From: Sipunculus nudus
Lineage: Eukaryota > Annelida > Sipuncula > Golfingiida > Sipunculidae
DNA length: 64,000 nt
Assembly (NCBI GenBank): GCA_026874595.1
Contig: CM049306.1
Span: 6,881,519 to 6,945,518 of the forward strand
Direction of reading: 5' to 3'
How positions within the stretch are numbered: the stretch's first letter is position 1; each line of letters starts with the position of its first letter. A program made the translations under genes and the position numbers. Under the pieces are notes generated by a model. That model saw only the letters and a program-made list of their open reading frames with translations, searched no databases and was not told the DNA's origin. Below, piece by piece: positions 38,014-47,772 of this stretch.

Positions 38014-39010
38014 TATCCCAGACAAAGTCGGGATAGTAGGGTTTGGGCACGGTCGTGCCACTGCTGCTGCAGAGAATTCTTTCAGGCAAAATATATAGAA
38101 AAATGTTTCAACAATCTTAACCAAACATGACATGTGCATAGATACGGGTGAGAGGACAAAGCCTATTTAAAATTTTGTAATGACCTTTACTAGGAGGGTA
38201 ACCTTGACCTTGAATAGGTCCATTTTAGGAAAAAATCACACCAATTCTTTAAAAATCTCAAGAAATCTTGTATTGATTGATCCAAAAATCAAGTTGAACC
38301 AAGATCTTGGATAGTGTTGTCATGTACCGGAAATTTGTGGCACCACCTATTATCCTTTTATTGTTTTTGTGTGGTTTAATACCCCAACCATTGCCACTTG
38401 ACACTACTGAGAGCTTTTTCTTTCATATTATGCATATACATAGGTATGTGTTATGAGATGGTGTATATTTAAATTGGTGTCATGACCTTTCCTCTGAGAG
38501 TGGCCTTGACCTGGAATAGTGCCATATATGGTGAAAATCACACAAAATCATTAATTTCTCAATAAGGGATGCATGCATTGGTCCAAAAATCAAATTGGCC
38601 AAAGATCTTGGTTAGCTTTGTCTTCTGTAGAAGACAGGTCGCACCACCTTCTGTCCTTTTCTTGTTTTCGCATCTTTTAATACCACCTTCATTGCCACTT
38701 GACAGTACTGTGAGCATTATAAGTAAAAAACTAATGGACACATTATCTTTCATATTATGCATATTCATGGATATAGGTTATTGGATGAGGTATATTTAAA
38801 TTGGGATCATGAACTATCCCTTTAGAGTGGCCTTGACCTTGAATATTCTCATAATAGGTGAAAAATATTTTTTCTGAAGTCGGTAGAAACCATGGTCGCT
38901 TGCCAAGTGTCTGTATATGATGGGGGGGAGGGGGGGCTATTCTTAAAATAAGTATAAACTTAAGATCATCTTGAAGGGGGGGGGGATGCGGTGTCAAGAA
39001 ATTCTAGTTT
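38014..39010 (+). repeat. family B repeat, copy 1
   Basis: It starts TATCCCAGACAAAGTCGGGATA, a hairpin, and ends GTCAAGAAATTCTAGTTT. The core has two monomers with CATGACCTTTCC, GACCTTGAATA, AAAATCACACAA and TTTCATATTATGCATA landmarks. G-rich runs occur at 38921-38936 and 38976-38986. Confidence 0.8.
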
Positions 39011-39586
39011 AAAATGTTTCTGTATGTGATGCGTTTACTTTAGATGTGTGAGGGTTAATATTAAATTTGTCCTCGATGATGCATATTTCATTATTAGTCA
39101 TTTGGTCAACAATTATTGACAATATAAAAAAACTAGGCTCTGTACAATGCTGGCCAGTTCGATACAGAACATCTCTCAGTAACACACACATGTCCCTCTT
39201 TTATAAAAATGTAAAAACACCTGAGTGTTCAGCTTTATTCCAGGTCTATTAACCATGTTCTAGGAAATATTTTGAATAGACTTTTTCCTAGGGCTGTGAA
39301 TTACCTGGCCTTGATTATTCATTTTTCTGGGGCAAGTAAATGATTTGTTTAGGGAAAGTTATAATGGATTACTGACTTTGATGGGTTACTGACCTCAGTG
39401 ACCTTGTATTTGAATGATTGAATTAAGTACTAGGTCTAGGTTCCCATATGTCTATTTATTGCCATAATTTGTCTGTGGTTCCCATTTTGTTGCTATACAA
39501 CTTACAAGTGGCTTAATTTGTAAACTGATAAACTAAGTGAATCAAAGCACACACATGACACACACCACCCCAAGGCTGTAAGACAT

Positions 39587-39765
39587 GGTTTTATTACGTA
39601 AACATAATTGTGAGCTGTTTCTGTATTAATAAGAATTTTCTCTGTTATAGATTATACGCCAGAGTAAGCCAACCGAAAATTTTCCCTTATTGGGCCTATT
39701 ATCGCCCATCTCGCCTCTTTCCTGTGTATCTAGGTCACACTTCTGTTTCCTGTAATCACATTTTC
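39587..39765. repeat. DIRS left inverted terminal repeat
   Basis: GGTTTTATTACGTAAACATA through CCTGTAATCACATTTT; the reverse complement of 42503-42682 with scattered mismatches. Confidence 0.88.
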
Positions 39766-39886
39766 CTACTGGCCTCAGCCATGATGGACGTGTGATCACG
39801 CTCTGCGCGATTCGTCCACTGTTTTGGTTTGTACAGTCCAGTTTGCCAACTGAACTGTAAGTTGTGTTTCTTTTTCCCTTCCCGCC

Positions 39887-40121
39887 ATGGAGAACCCCAC
39901 TTATTGTGTTTCTTGTGGTTCCTTAATCCCTGCTTTGGATTCTCACCCCACTTGTTTCACCTGCCGTTCGAACAATGACTCCTGCCGGGGTCCGGCGGAT
40001 CCATGTTTCTACTGTCAGACCTGGTCTTCTGACAAGTGGGCATTGTTTCACGATTGGTCTCATTCCCCAGTAGTTGGTGGTTCCCCTTCCATGCTTCCTT
40101 TATCTGGTCCTGTGGTTGCCT

Positions 40122-40156
<35 letters not shown>

Positions 40157-40267
40157 GAGCCTACCCTGGGTGAACGTGGCCGTGTTACATTCCCCATCAG
40201 TTACCACCAGTACCATTACCTCCCCAGTAGTTTTGACGGCCAAGTCCTTACTTTCCCATTCCCGTAA
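39887..40267 (+). pseudogene. DIRS gag-like Cys-rich frame, start
   Basis: The frame opens MENPTYCVSCGSLIPALD and has three paired cysteine sets within 50 residues (CVSC, CFTC, CFYC), a zinc-ribbon-like pattern seen at the start of DIRS gag-like proteins. A 31-base G run at 40124-40154 shifts the frame. The plausible continuation is the next frame (about 40170-40946), Pro/Ser-rich with a KSLLSHSRKRKSS basic patch. Function in the element is presumed structural. Confidence 0.6.
40124..40154. repeat. poly-G run (31) inside the DIRS gag-like frame
   Basis: The longest G homopolymer in the window. It encodes poly-Gly in one frame and is the point where the gag-like frame breaks. Confidence 0.95.
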
Positions 40268-41236
40268 GCGGAAGTCTTCCCCGGTTTACACAGCTCCCCC
40301 TGCCGAAGGACTGTCTGCTTATTCCATCTTGCATAAATTATCTAGATTTTGCTCGTCCCTGATGTCGGATCTAGACGATTCGTCAAGACCCGAGTCTGTT
40401 CGTCTTGCTGCCTCGCCTGTTCCCCCGGTGCTTTCCCCCAGGCCGTTATCTTCACCCCCGGCCCCTCACTGGCTTCCTTCCTTATCCCCTGGTCTGTCCG
40501 GGGCCGTCCCGCTGGTTCGATCGGGCCTTCCTGGTGTGCAGGTAAGTGTTTCTGGCCCTCCTGCATCCCTTTCCTTTCAGCAGCCCTTACTTCCGGTGCC
40601 TCCGGCTGCTCCGTTGGTCCGTTTGGCGGTTCCCGGCCGGCCGGCTCTTTCTTTCAGTTCCCCTCTGCTGTGCCGACTGCGGCTCCGGTTCCTGTGTCTT
40701 CCCAGGTGGTTCCTGCTGCTGACCGGCTTCAGCTTCTTTTTTTCAGCCTCCGGTCGTTCCAGCTCCACGGGTTTCCCTGGATCCCCCTTCCCGGGGTTCT
40801 CCAGCGTCCCCATCCTCTCACACTGTCGATCCCGCCCTGGCACAAGATCAGTGGTCAGAGATCGCGCTGCAACGCCAGGCTTGGCATACGCGCAAATCTG
40901 CACTACTGGACCTCGTTACTTCCTCCACTCAGGAGGCCCAACCTGATGGTCCAAAGTTCCATCGTTTACAGCCTCAGACTTCAACTTCGGAACAGACGGC
41001 TCTCCTCCTCATCCTACCGTTTTATCCTGTGGCCCCCTGGTTTCCTCTGTGGCGCTCGCTTCTCTCCCAACCACCGCTTCTTCTACCGCTCAGGATCGAT
41101 CTCCATCGTTCCCACGAGCACGTCGCCCATTTCGGTGGTGCCCTCTGTGCGCATGCGTACTCTCATCGGACGCATCAAGGATCAGGGCATTTCAAGTCCG
41201 GCTGCTCTCTTTGCCTCTGGTCTTGTTGCTGTTCTT
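40170..41236 (+). pseudogene. DIRS gag-like body, Pro/Ser-rich
   Basis: Two overlapping frames (40074-40946 and 40349-41308) are low in complexity and rich in Pro, Ser and Leu. A segment reading WSEIALQRQAWHTRKSALLDLV (about 40853-40920) in the third frame looks like genuine protein. No reverse transcriptase motif was found in any frame. GC content is clearly higher than the surrounding intron. Confidence 0.5.
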
Positions 41237-41238
41237 AG

Positions 41239-42290
41239 GACCGCATCTATGACACCCGGTGGCGTCTCTTCACCGGTTGGGCGTCTACCCGCGGAATCTC
41301 TCCTTTAGCTCCGTCGCTTGCGGCGGTTTTGGATTTTTTCGTGTTTTTACTGCAGGATAAACATTTATCCTATCCCTCTCTGTGTGGCTATCATGCCGCC
41401 CTCCTGTCCGTGCTCCGTCCGCTAGGTCACCATCGTGTCCATCATCTGTTGGTGACAAATTTTCTCACGGGGGTTCATGCCCATGTGTCTCGTCCTTGCT
41501 ATGTTGCACCTTCCTGGCCCCTGGACGTTGTCTTACGTCACCTCCGAGAACCCCCTTAGGAGCCCCTACGTTCGGCTCATCTTCTGCATTTGTCTCGGAA
41601 AACGGTTTTCCTTCTAGCTCTTGCGTCTGCTGGTCGCCGCTCTGAGCTTCATGCCCTAGTGGCTGATTCGAAATTCATGCAAATTGCGGCGGACGGTTAG
41701 TCGGCCACCTTACATTTTCCTCCAGATTATTATAGAAAGAACCAAAATTTCGATGATCCTCCGTCAGCCTAGCATGTTCTGGCCCTCCCTAAGGGTCAGT
41801 ACTGTTACGGGGCTACAAATTGCCCGGTTCATGCTTAAGGTTACTATCTTAAAGCTACTCATTCTTTACGGGGGGGGGGGGGGGGGGCAAGAAGTTGTTT
41901 ATTTCAACGAAAGTCACAACTTCAAACAAAGAAATTAGCCCTATCACCATTAGTGCGTGGCTAAAAGCTACTATTGTCGCCGCCTATGAGTCGGCTTCTC
42001 CATCAACAGTAGAGCAGCTTTACATCAAGGCTCATGACATTCCAGCTCTTTCTACATTGTTAGGCCATTTCTCGGGGATTTCCCCAAATCAACTGGTCAA
42101 GAAAGGCTATTTGAAGTCACCTTCTACCTTCACCCGCTTTTATCTCAAGGATGTTCAGTTACAAGCTTCGGGCCTTTATTCCTTGGGCCCTGTGATTGTG
42201 GCGGGTGAGGTCCTACAGTTTTCCAGGCCGTCATCGCCTTCCACGTCTGTTCCGGTAGCACCGTCTTCTTCTGCTCCATCCCAGCACTGA
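41239..42290 (+). pseudogene. DIRS tyrosine recombinase, inactivated
   Basis: The N-terminal core-binding part reads YDTRWRLFTGWASTRGISPL (from 41248) and the catalytic part has the first Arg in ASAGRRSELHAL (about 41620-41655). The C-terminal motif is KAHDIPALSTLLGHFSG (about 42027-42078), and the presumed Tyr nucleophile is in STFTRFYLKD (TAT at 42141-42143). In-frame stops occur at 41557 and 41698 and again before the G run at 41870-41887, where the frame changes. The HxxR motif appears as HDIP (42033-42044), so a catalytic Arg is missing. The family integrates circular cDNA by recombination. Confidence 0.85.
41870..41887. repeat. poly-G run (18) inside the recombinase frame
   Basis: Eighteen G bases at the point where the recombinase reading frame shifts. 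Confidence 0.93.
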
Positions 42291-42349
42291 TGTTCTCATC
42301 ATTCCGTCGTTCAAGGTAGGTGTCCCCTCCCCAAGGTTTATCTGTTTTA

Positions 42350-42462
42350 TTCTCATTAATACAGAAACAGCTCACAATTATGTTTACGTAATAAAACCCC
42401 TCCCATTCCCTCCCTGTGAATGATGGTTTTGTTAGTAAACTGTTGTGAGCTTTTCTGTATTA
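42350..42462. repeat. DIRS internal complementary region
   Basis: 42350-42396 is the reverse complement of the left terminus (from 39587), and about 42405-42462 is the reverse complement of the right terminus, including the CATTCACAGGGAGGGAAT extension found only at the right end. The two are joined back to back, as expected for the template that restores DIRS ends. Confidence 0.85.
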
Positions 42463-42502
42463 CAAACAATGCTCCCTCCCAGTCCACTTCCTTCCGCCTT
42501 CG

Positions 42503-42706
42503 AAAAATGTGATTACAGGAAACGGAAGTGTGACCTAGATACACGGGAACAAGGCGGGATGGGCGATAATAGGCCCAATAAGGGAAAATTTTCGATTGGC
42601 TTATTCTGGCGTATAAACTTTAACAGAGAAAATTCTCATTAATACAGAAAAGCTCACAACAGTTTACTAACAAAACCACCATTCACAGGGAGGGAATAGG
42701 GGGGGT
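42503..42706. repeat. DIRS right inverted terminal repeat
   Basis: Reverse complement of the left repeat, then about 30 bp of extra terminal sequence (CACCATTCACAGGGAGGG) not present at the left end. This asymmetry matches known DIRS right ends. Confidence 0.85.
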
Positions 42707-42770
42707 TTACAGTGTAAATAGCTGAACCCATGGAAAAAAACTGAAATAGTAGAAAACAATTCATGAATCA

Positions 42771-43355
42771 TTGTATCCCCAGACAAAGTCGGGATACTGT
42801 GGTTTTAGCATGGTCGAGCCTCTGCTGCAGAGATTTCGTTTGGATGCAATAACTCAAAAAATATTTTATGGATCTTTACCAAACTTGACATGTGCATAGA
42901 TATGGGTTAGAGGACGAAGCCTATTTAAAATGGGGTCATGACCTCTACCAGGAGATTGACCTTGACCTTGAATAGATCCATTTTCGGGAAAATCACACAA
43001 ATTCTTAAATATCTCAAAAAATCTTTCCTGGATTGATCCAAAAATCAACTTGACCGAAGATCTAGGACAGTGTTGTCAGATTCCAGAAACTGGCATTATA
43101 AGCCATAAAACTGTGAGCATTATAAGCCAAAAACTAATGGACAGATTTCTTTCATATTATGCATAAACATAGACATTGGTTAGGGGATGATGTATATAGA
43201 TATTGGGGTCATGACCTTTTCTATGAGAGTGAACTTTTCTATGAGAGTGGTCTGATATTAATTGCTGCTGAAAATGGGGGGCCTATTCTTAAAGGGGGGG
43301 GGGGGTAATTGTCTGAAGATACTTTGGCACCTGCAGTGCCAAGAAATATCTATTT
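42771..43355 (+). repeat. family B repeat, copy 2
   Basis: Starts TTGTATCCCCAGACAAAGTCGGGATACTGTGG (hairpin) and ends CTGCAGTGCCAAGAAATATCTATTT. The core is a single shortened monomer. A G-run pair (GGGGGG and G11) lies at 43275-43306. Confidence 0.85.
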
Positions 43356-43422
43356 ATTAATGGTATTCTGTCTTTTAAAAGTATTAATTTTTCAGTTAAT
43401 TGTTACACCTTCACTTTCATAG

Positions 43423-43526
43423 GGACCAAGCGATCTCCTCGCATAAGTCGACCGTCCAAGAAAGTTCTAGAAGCTGTTCAAGATACTTTAGCATTTATGA
43501 CACCAACTTCCACAAGGCGACGAAGG
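43423..43526 (+). CDS. NSD2: NSD exon: basic linker
   Basis: The acceptor is CTTTCATAG|GG and the donor CGAAGG|GTAAGG (phase 1 in, phase 0 out). It encodes residues 516-550, opening GTKRSPRISRPSKKVLEAV and ending STRRRR. This basic segment lies between the HMG box and the PHD cluster, where vertebrate NSD2 also has a Lys/Arg-rich linker. Assignment rests on splice sites, phase continuity and composition. Confidence 0.85.
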
Positions 43527-44112
43527 GTAAGGTCAACTCTGTATAATGTGCTCATTGAATATTGACCTGTTAGTATAGTTACCCAAAAGACCCTTAATGA
43601 TATTCTCATCAGCAAAGAATTTATTATTTATCTGTTTAAATATGTAATTAAAATTAAAAATCATTACAAATTAACACTGATATATTTATCACGCACAAAT
43701 AAAATGGAAGATTATGTTAACTGCTTTACGAAAATGACACATGCTGCCTACTATTTTTAAGATGCTTCAGTTTCTGATTCTGAGCGTCCTTGATAATATA
43801 TGAATGCATGATATATTTGATATTTTCTTTTCCTTTAATAGTAAATGTGAATAGTAAATGTCTGAATAAGCAAGAAAAAATCTAAAATATTCCTCGCAAG
43901 TGTCTGGTGGAATTTCCTTGAGAAATTTGTGATAATGAAAAGAGCAAAAATTTCAATGAGCAACTTTTCTTAAACATACCAATGTTGATCTAGATTTTTG
44001 GTGTATAAAATGCCTAAAAATTTGTAATTGTCCTGGATAGTTTGACTTGTATTGTATTACATTAGGTAAATGTGTGTGGCCATTAGTGACCTTTGTGATT
44101 GGCTGTTTTCAG
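43527..44112. other. NSD intron (586 bp)
   Basis: GTAAGG...TTTTCAG, AT-rich, no other feature seen. Confidence 0.85.
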
Positions 44113-44247
44113 TCATGTGGCACCTCAAGCAGTTACAAGGAATGTGATGACGACATGCCAGATGAGGAGGATATCATCAGATACACATCAGAACCTGATA
44201 TTGATGACATCATCAGCCGAGTAGCGGCAGGAGAGGGTGTTGTCGGG
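44113..44247 (+). CDS. NSD2: NSD exon: acidic linker
   Basis: The acceptor is CTGTTTTCAG|TC and the donor GTCGGG|GTCAGT, phase 0 at both ends. The 45 codons (residues 551-595) include DDDMPDEEDIIRY and PDIDDIISRV, a strongly acidic stretch following the basic exon. No domain was recognised. Inclusion is supported by matching phase on both sides. Confidence 0.8.
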
Positions 44248-45018
44248 GTCAGTGGTTTCATGTTACCAAAATAAGTAACCAAATATGAATGATTTCTAAA
44301 TGAAATATGAAGGTTCCATTTGTAACCATGTCACCAGAGTCATCTGTGGCTTTAATGTTAATGTTTTGTCCTGCAGAATGACCATAATGGATTAATAATT
44401 GTTAATATGATTCAATGAACAATGAAGGTTGTACACTTCTCACACCGTGGTTTTACGCTGTGATTGTCCCAGATCTCTCTCAGAGTAACTGCTGCTTTGT
44501 CTAGCAAGATTCTCTGGGTTTCCACCACCAGGGCGGCCACTGAGCAAAGAAGTGAATCAGACCAATGAAAGCATTTTATCACATTGTGTATCCAGCTCAA
44601 AATTTTAAACATGCGACACCTGCTCTCGGTCTGATAACCCGAGTTATAGCTCAGGGACAAGATTCACAGAACATACCAAATTATCAGTATATTGTCAATA
44701 ATTTTTCTCTTTATATGAATCATTGTGTGTAGTACATAGTACAGAGCCTATTAAAATAATATTCACTCAATGTTCAATAACAATTTGACATTAATATTAT
44801 AAAATGTATCATGCAAAATGATCCCTTTGTGGTGTCATATTGTCTTTATTTTTCAACACATGGACAAGAATAAAACCACTATTTCATTAAGTCTTCTATA
44901 CATGGGTGTACACCTCTTAACAAGTTGCTGTGAGCCCACTGAGACAGATACTTTTGAAACAGTTCCCCGTGTCCTGCTTCCATGGTTGATGTAACAATGT
45001 TATGCATGTGATCTGTAG
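44248..45018. other. NSD intron (771 bp)
   Basis: GTCAGT...ATCTGTAG, no recognised repeat or RNA. Confidence 0.8.
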
Positions 45019-45192
45019 GCTCCAGGTGTGGAGGCTGAGGAGATTCAGGGGCTACTGGACAAGGAAGTCAGCTCAACAACAGCTGCAGCACCACCAAAGA
45101 AACGTGGCAGGAGACCTAAGGTTGTGGAACTCCCAGAGGAAAAAGAGGCTCCGTCTGATGACGCAGCATCACAAACCAGCACAGAAAGCAAG
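45019..45192 (+). CDS. NSD2: NSD exon: AT-hook-like linker
   Basis: The acceptor is TGATCTGTAG|GC and the donor AGCAAG|GTGAGA, phase 0 at both ends. The 58 codons (residues 596-653) read through EAEEIQGLLDKEV, an Ala/Thr stretch and PKKRGRRPKVVELPEE, a third AT-hook-like basic motif. The end is Ser/Thr/Asp-rich. No globular domain is apparent; the segment precedes PHD1. Confidence 0.85.
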
Positions 45193-45992
45193 GTGAGACA
45201 GCACAGCTTCAACTGGAGCAGAAAGTGACAGCGGGGTCAGGGAGTAAATCAAATTGATTTTGAAGCATATAACTGCCAGGGAAACACAAATTATGATGAC
45301 CTTCAAAATCTGATTCCTAAAATTAATTTCTTATATATTGTGTTCAAGAGTTATCTTGGGATTAATACTGTGAAGGGACTCATAGAAAACTGAAAGGTTT
45401 TAAAATGAAAGAAATTTAATATAAAATTTGAAAGTTTGACACTTCCTTTGACACTGATTTTGATAATTTAGCAGTGTATGGACTACCTGCAGCAATTTTG
45501 ATGTCAGAGTGTTTTATCAGGACTGTGGAATTATGTTAGAGAGTATTTCATCAGGACACTGGAATGATGTTACAGTGTGTTCTATCAGGATTCTGGAATG
45601 ATGTTAGAGTATGTATTATCAGGACTCTAGAATGATGTTTGAGCTTGTTTTATCAGTACACTGGAATGACCTTATAAGGTGTTTTATCAGGACTCTTAAA
45701 TGATGATACAGTGTGTTTTATCGGACTCTGTAATGATGTCAGAGTGTTTTATCAGGACTCAGGAATGATGTCAGAGTGTGTTTTATCAGGACTCTGGAAT
45801 GATGTAAGAGTGTGTTTTATCAGGACTCTGGAATGATGTCAGAGTGTGTTTTATCAGGACTCTGGAATGATGTCAGAGTGTGTTTTATCAGGACTCTGGA
45901 ATGATGTCAGAGTGTGTTTTATCAGGACTCTAGAATGATGTCAGAGTGTGTTTTTCAGGACTCTGGAATAATGCTTGAGTGTGTTTTATCAG
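45193..45992. other. NSD intron (800 bp) ending in a splice-site minisatellite
   Basis: GTGAGA...TTTTATCAG. The last 480 bp are a tandem repeat of the 3' splice site itself. Confidence 0.9.
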
Positions 45993-46005
45993 GACTCTGG
46001 AATGG
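45505..46005 (+). repeat. 34-bp minisatellite of the PHD1-exon 3' splice site
   Basis: About 15 units of roughly 30-36 bp, with consensus GTTTTATCAGGACTCTGGAA then TGATGTCAGAGTGT. The last unit is the real intron/exon junction (TTTTATCAG|GACTCTGGAATG, exon from 45993). Each unit therefore copies the acceptor AG and the first dozen or so exon bases. The 5' units are more diverged, and the central ones (45745-45950) are nearly identical. Confidence 0.92.
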
Positions 46006-46233
46006 ATGCAATAAAGAAGACCATCTCTCTTGATGGAGATGAGGAGTACAAGCTTCAGATTTTCAAATTGATGAGCACATGTTCACAGAAGAAGGAGCCC
46101 CTGTGTACCATGTGTGAACAGCCAGGTCATCTGATCAACTGTCTGGGGCCATGTGGTCAGTCCTTCCACACCAACTGTTTAGGACTGACGGCACCACCTG
46201 CAGGGGAGTTCAAGTGTGATGAATGTGCTTCAG
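45993..46233 (+). CDS. NSD2: NSD exon: PHD1
   Basis: The acceptor is GTTTTATCAG|GA and the donor CTTCAG|GTCAGT (phase 0 in, phase 1 out). It encodes residues 654-733. PHD1 shows the Cys4-His-Cys3 ligands: C691, C694, C703, C707, H712, C715, C728, C731, in CTMCEQPGHLINC, CGQSFHTNC and CDEC. This matches NSD2 PHD1 (a C-C-GPC-FH-C-C-C layout). The role is chromatin binding. The exon start is embedded in the minisatellite. Confidence 0.95.
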
Positions 46234-46552
46234 GTCAGTAACATAACTTAACAAATTGGTCGGAATCTGAATGTAGGATTTATAAGGTATAAGACTTTTG
46301 AGATAAAGGTTACTTGTACCATTCCAAGCAGGTCATCCACAGGAAAGCATTGAAAACTCAATAGAACCTGGGAGATTCTGTCTATGATACAAAACATGGT
46401 CATGTAGGGACACTGATTTTCCATTTTAAATTGAGTAAAATTCTGTTTTCATGTTCATGCATTCTGTTTTCCCGTTTTCTTTTGAATGTATGTACCATAA
46501 ATCTGCGTTTTGCCACCAAGGCTGTAAAATGACACTTGTAGCTGAAAATCCT

Positions 46553-47215
46553 ATTTTTAGCTCAGCTGACTATAAGTCATCTGAGCTATAGTCCAGGTCC
46601 ATTGTCCGTCGTCTGTCCCTCCCTTCATCCATAGATGTGGCATGTTTTGAAACCGAAAGACCTGGGAATCCAAAATTCTGCATAATGTTAGATGTCCCCA
46701 AGATCTCCTACCAAGCCAAAAACTGGGTCTTTGCAACTTCGTTCCTTAGAGAAATTAAGGAAAAACCTCAATTTTTTATTAAAAACCTATTTTTACACTT
46801 CAGGACTGCCTAATATCAAAACCAGGTTTGTATTATATAATTTTAAAAAATTATGGGCCCAAACATATTGCACTTTGTAAATAATAAGGAAAAATAATTG
46901 GTCACTCAACACTAAAAGATGTTAAAGCTAGGGACTTTTTTTCAGTAATATAACTTTAATTAATCAAAATTTTATTGTATACCCAATATTAGATCAAAAT
47001 CTTTTAAAATTTTTAAAATATTAGCAAAAATATAAAATTGGTACCTTAAATTTTGCCCAAATTTGACCATGGCACTTTTTTCTCTTAAGTATATTTAATT
47101 TATTTTTCACAGCCGGGATACATGTGGATTTAATCTGTTGAATTCTGAAATTTGAAAGTAAAAGCTTAAAAATTATTTTGATTATTGAAGTATTTCAGAT
47201 GCTCTAATGTATTTG
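46553..47215 (+). repeat. family A1 repeat, copy with 5' end
   Basis: The hairpin start TTTTTAGCTCAGCTGACTATAAGTCATCTGAGCT is followed by GTCCGTCGTCTGTCC and the A1 body, with a deletion that joins the CTAATATCAAAACCA and TTTGTATTATATAATTT landmarks. Confidence 0.85.
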
Positions 47216-47233
47216 TATTTTGTATATCCAAGA

Positions 47234-47398
47234 CCCCCCCCCCCCCCCCCCCCCCTCCCCCTTGCTCAGTATAGCCTCACCTAGGTAACCTTATTAGTGA
47301 GGCAGCACTGGCACAACACCCCTGCGGTAATAAACATACACTTATTCTAATGGGCCCAACCCTAACACCCCCCTCCCAGTCTCCCCCCCCCCCCCCCC
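47234..47398. repeat. two poly-C runs (22 and 16)
   Basis: 47234-47255 and 47383-47398 are uninterrupted C runs. C-rich and CAC-repeat sequence lies between and after them. Confidence 0.93.
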
Positions 47399-47563
47399 AC
47401 CACCACCACCATCACCAATTATATTGCAATACATGGTTTTTTATTGTCAACTGTATTATAATAAATATAAAGCTGTTTTTGATCCAATGTGCACAACTTT
47501 TCTTGAAATATTAATTCAAGAAGTAGTCCAAGGGTTGCCATGTTGTTCTGATGTAGCATTTAT

Positions 47564-47772
47564 AACTATAAGTCATCTGAGCTATAGTTGTGGTCCATTG
47601 TCCGTCATCCATCCGTCCGGATGTCTGTCCGTAAGACTGGCACGTTTCGACACCGTTGGACCTACGAATCTGAAATCTGGCATACAGTTAGATGTCCCCA
47701 AAATCTCCTACCATGCCAAAAATTGGGTCAATAGGACTCCTTTCCTTCGAGATATTAAGGAAAAACCTCAAT
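47564..47772 (+). repeat. family A1 repeat lacking the first hairpin arm
   Basis: It starts directly at ACTATAAGTCATCTGAGCTATAG, then GTCCGTCATCC and the A1 body as far as AAAAACCTCAATTTTT, where an A2 copy begins. The left flank GATGTAGCATTT matches repeat R. Confidence 0.8.

Larger units (their letters stand above)
39587..42706 (+). mobile_element. DIRS-like tyrosine-recombinase element, RT-less
   Basis: Inverted terminal repeats of about 180-200 bp (39587-39765 and 42503-42706) bracket a gag-like Cys-rich frame and a tyrosine recombinase. Just inside the right repeat, 42350-42462 carries the complement of the left terminus joined to the complement of the right terminus: the internal complementary region that defines DIRS elements. 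GTT lies at both outer edges, consistent with the GTT target of DIRS recombinases. At 3.1 kb it is shorter than typical DIRS elements, and no reverse transcriptase, RNase H or methyltransferase is visible between gag and recombinase. Confidence 0.85.
37755..43422. other. NSD intron after the HMG-box exon
   Basis: A 5.7-kb intron holding two family B repeats and, between them, a complete DIRS-like element. No further exon was seen. Confidence 0.9.

Noticed and set aside
40074-41308. A reverse transcriptase hidden in the 290- and 319-codon frames of the DIRS-like element
   Set aside because: The translations are Pro/Ser-rich with no RT motifs such as a (F/Y)xDD core in any frame I read.
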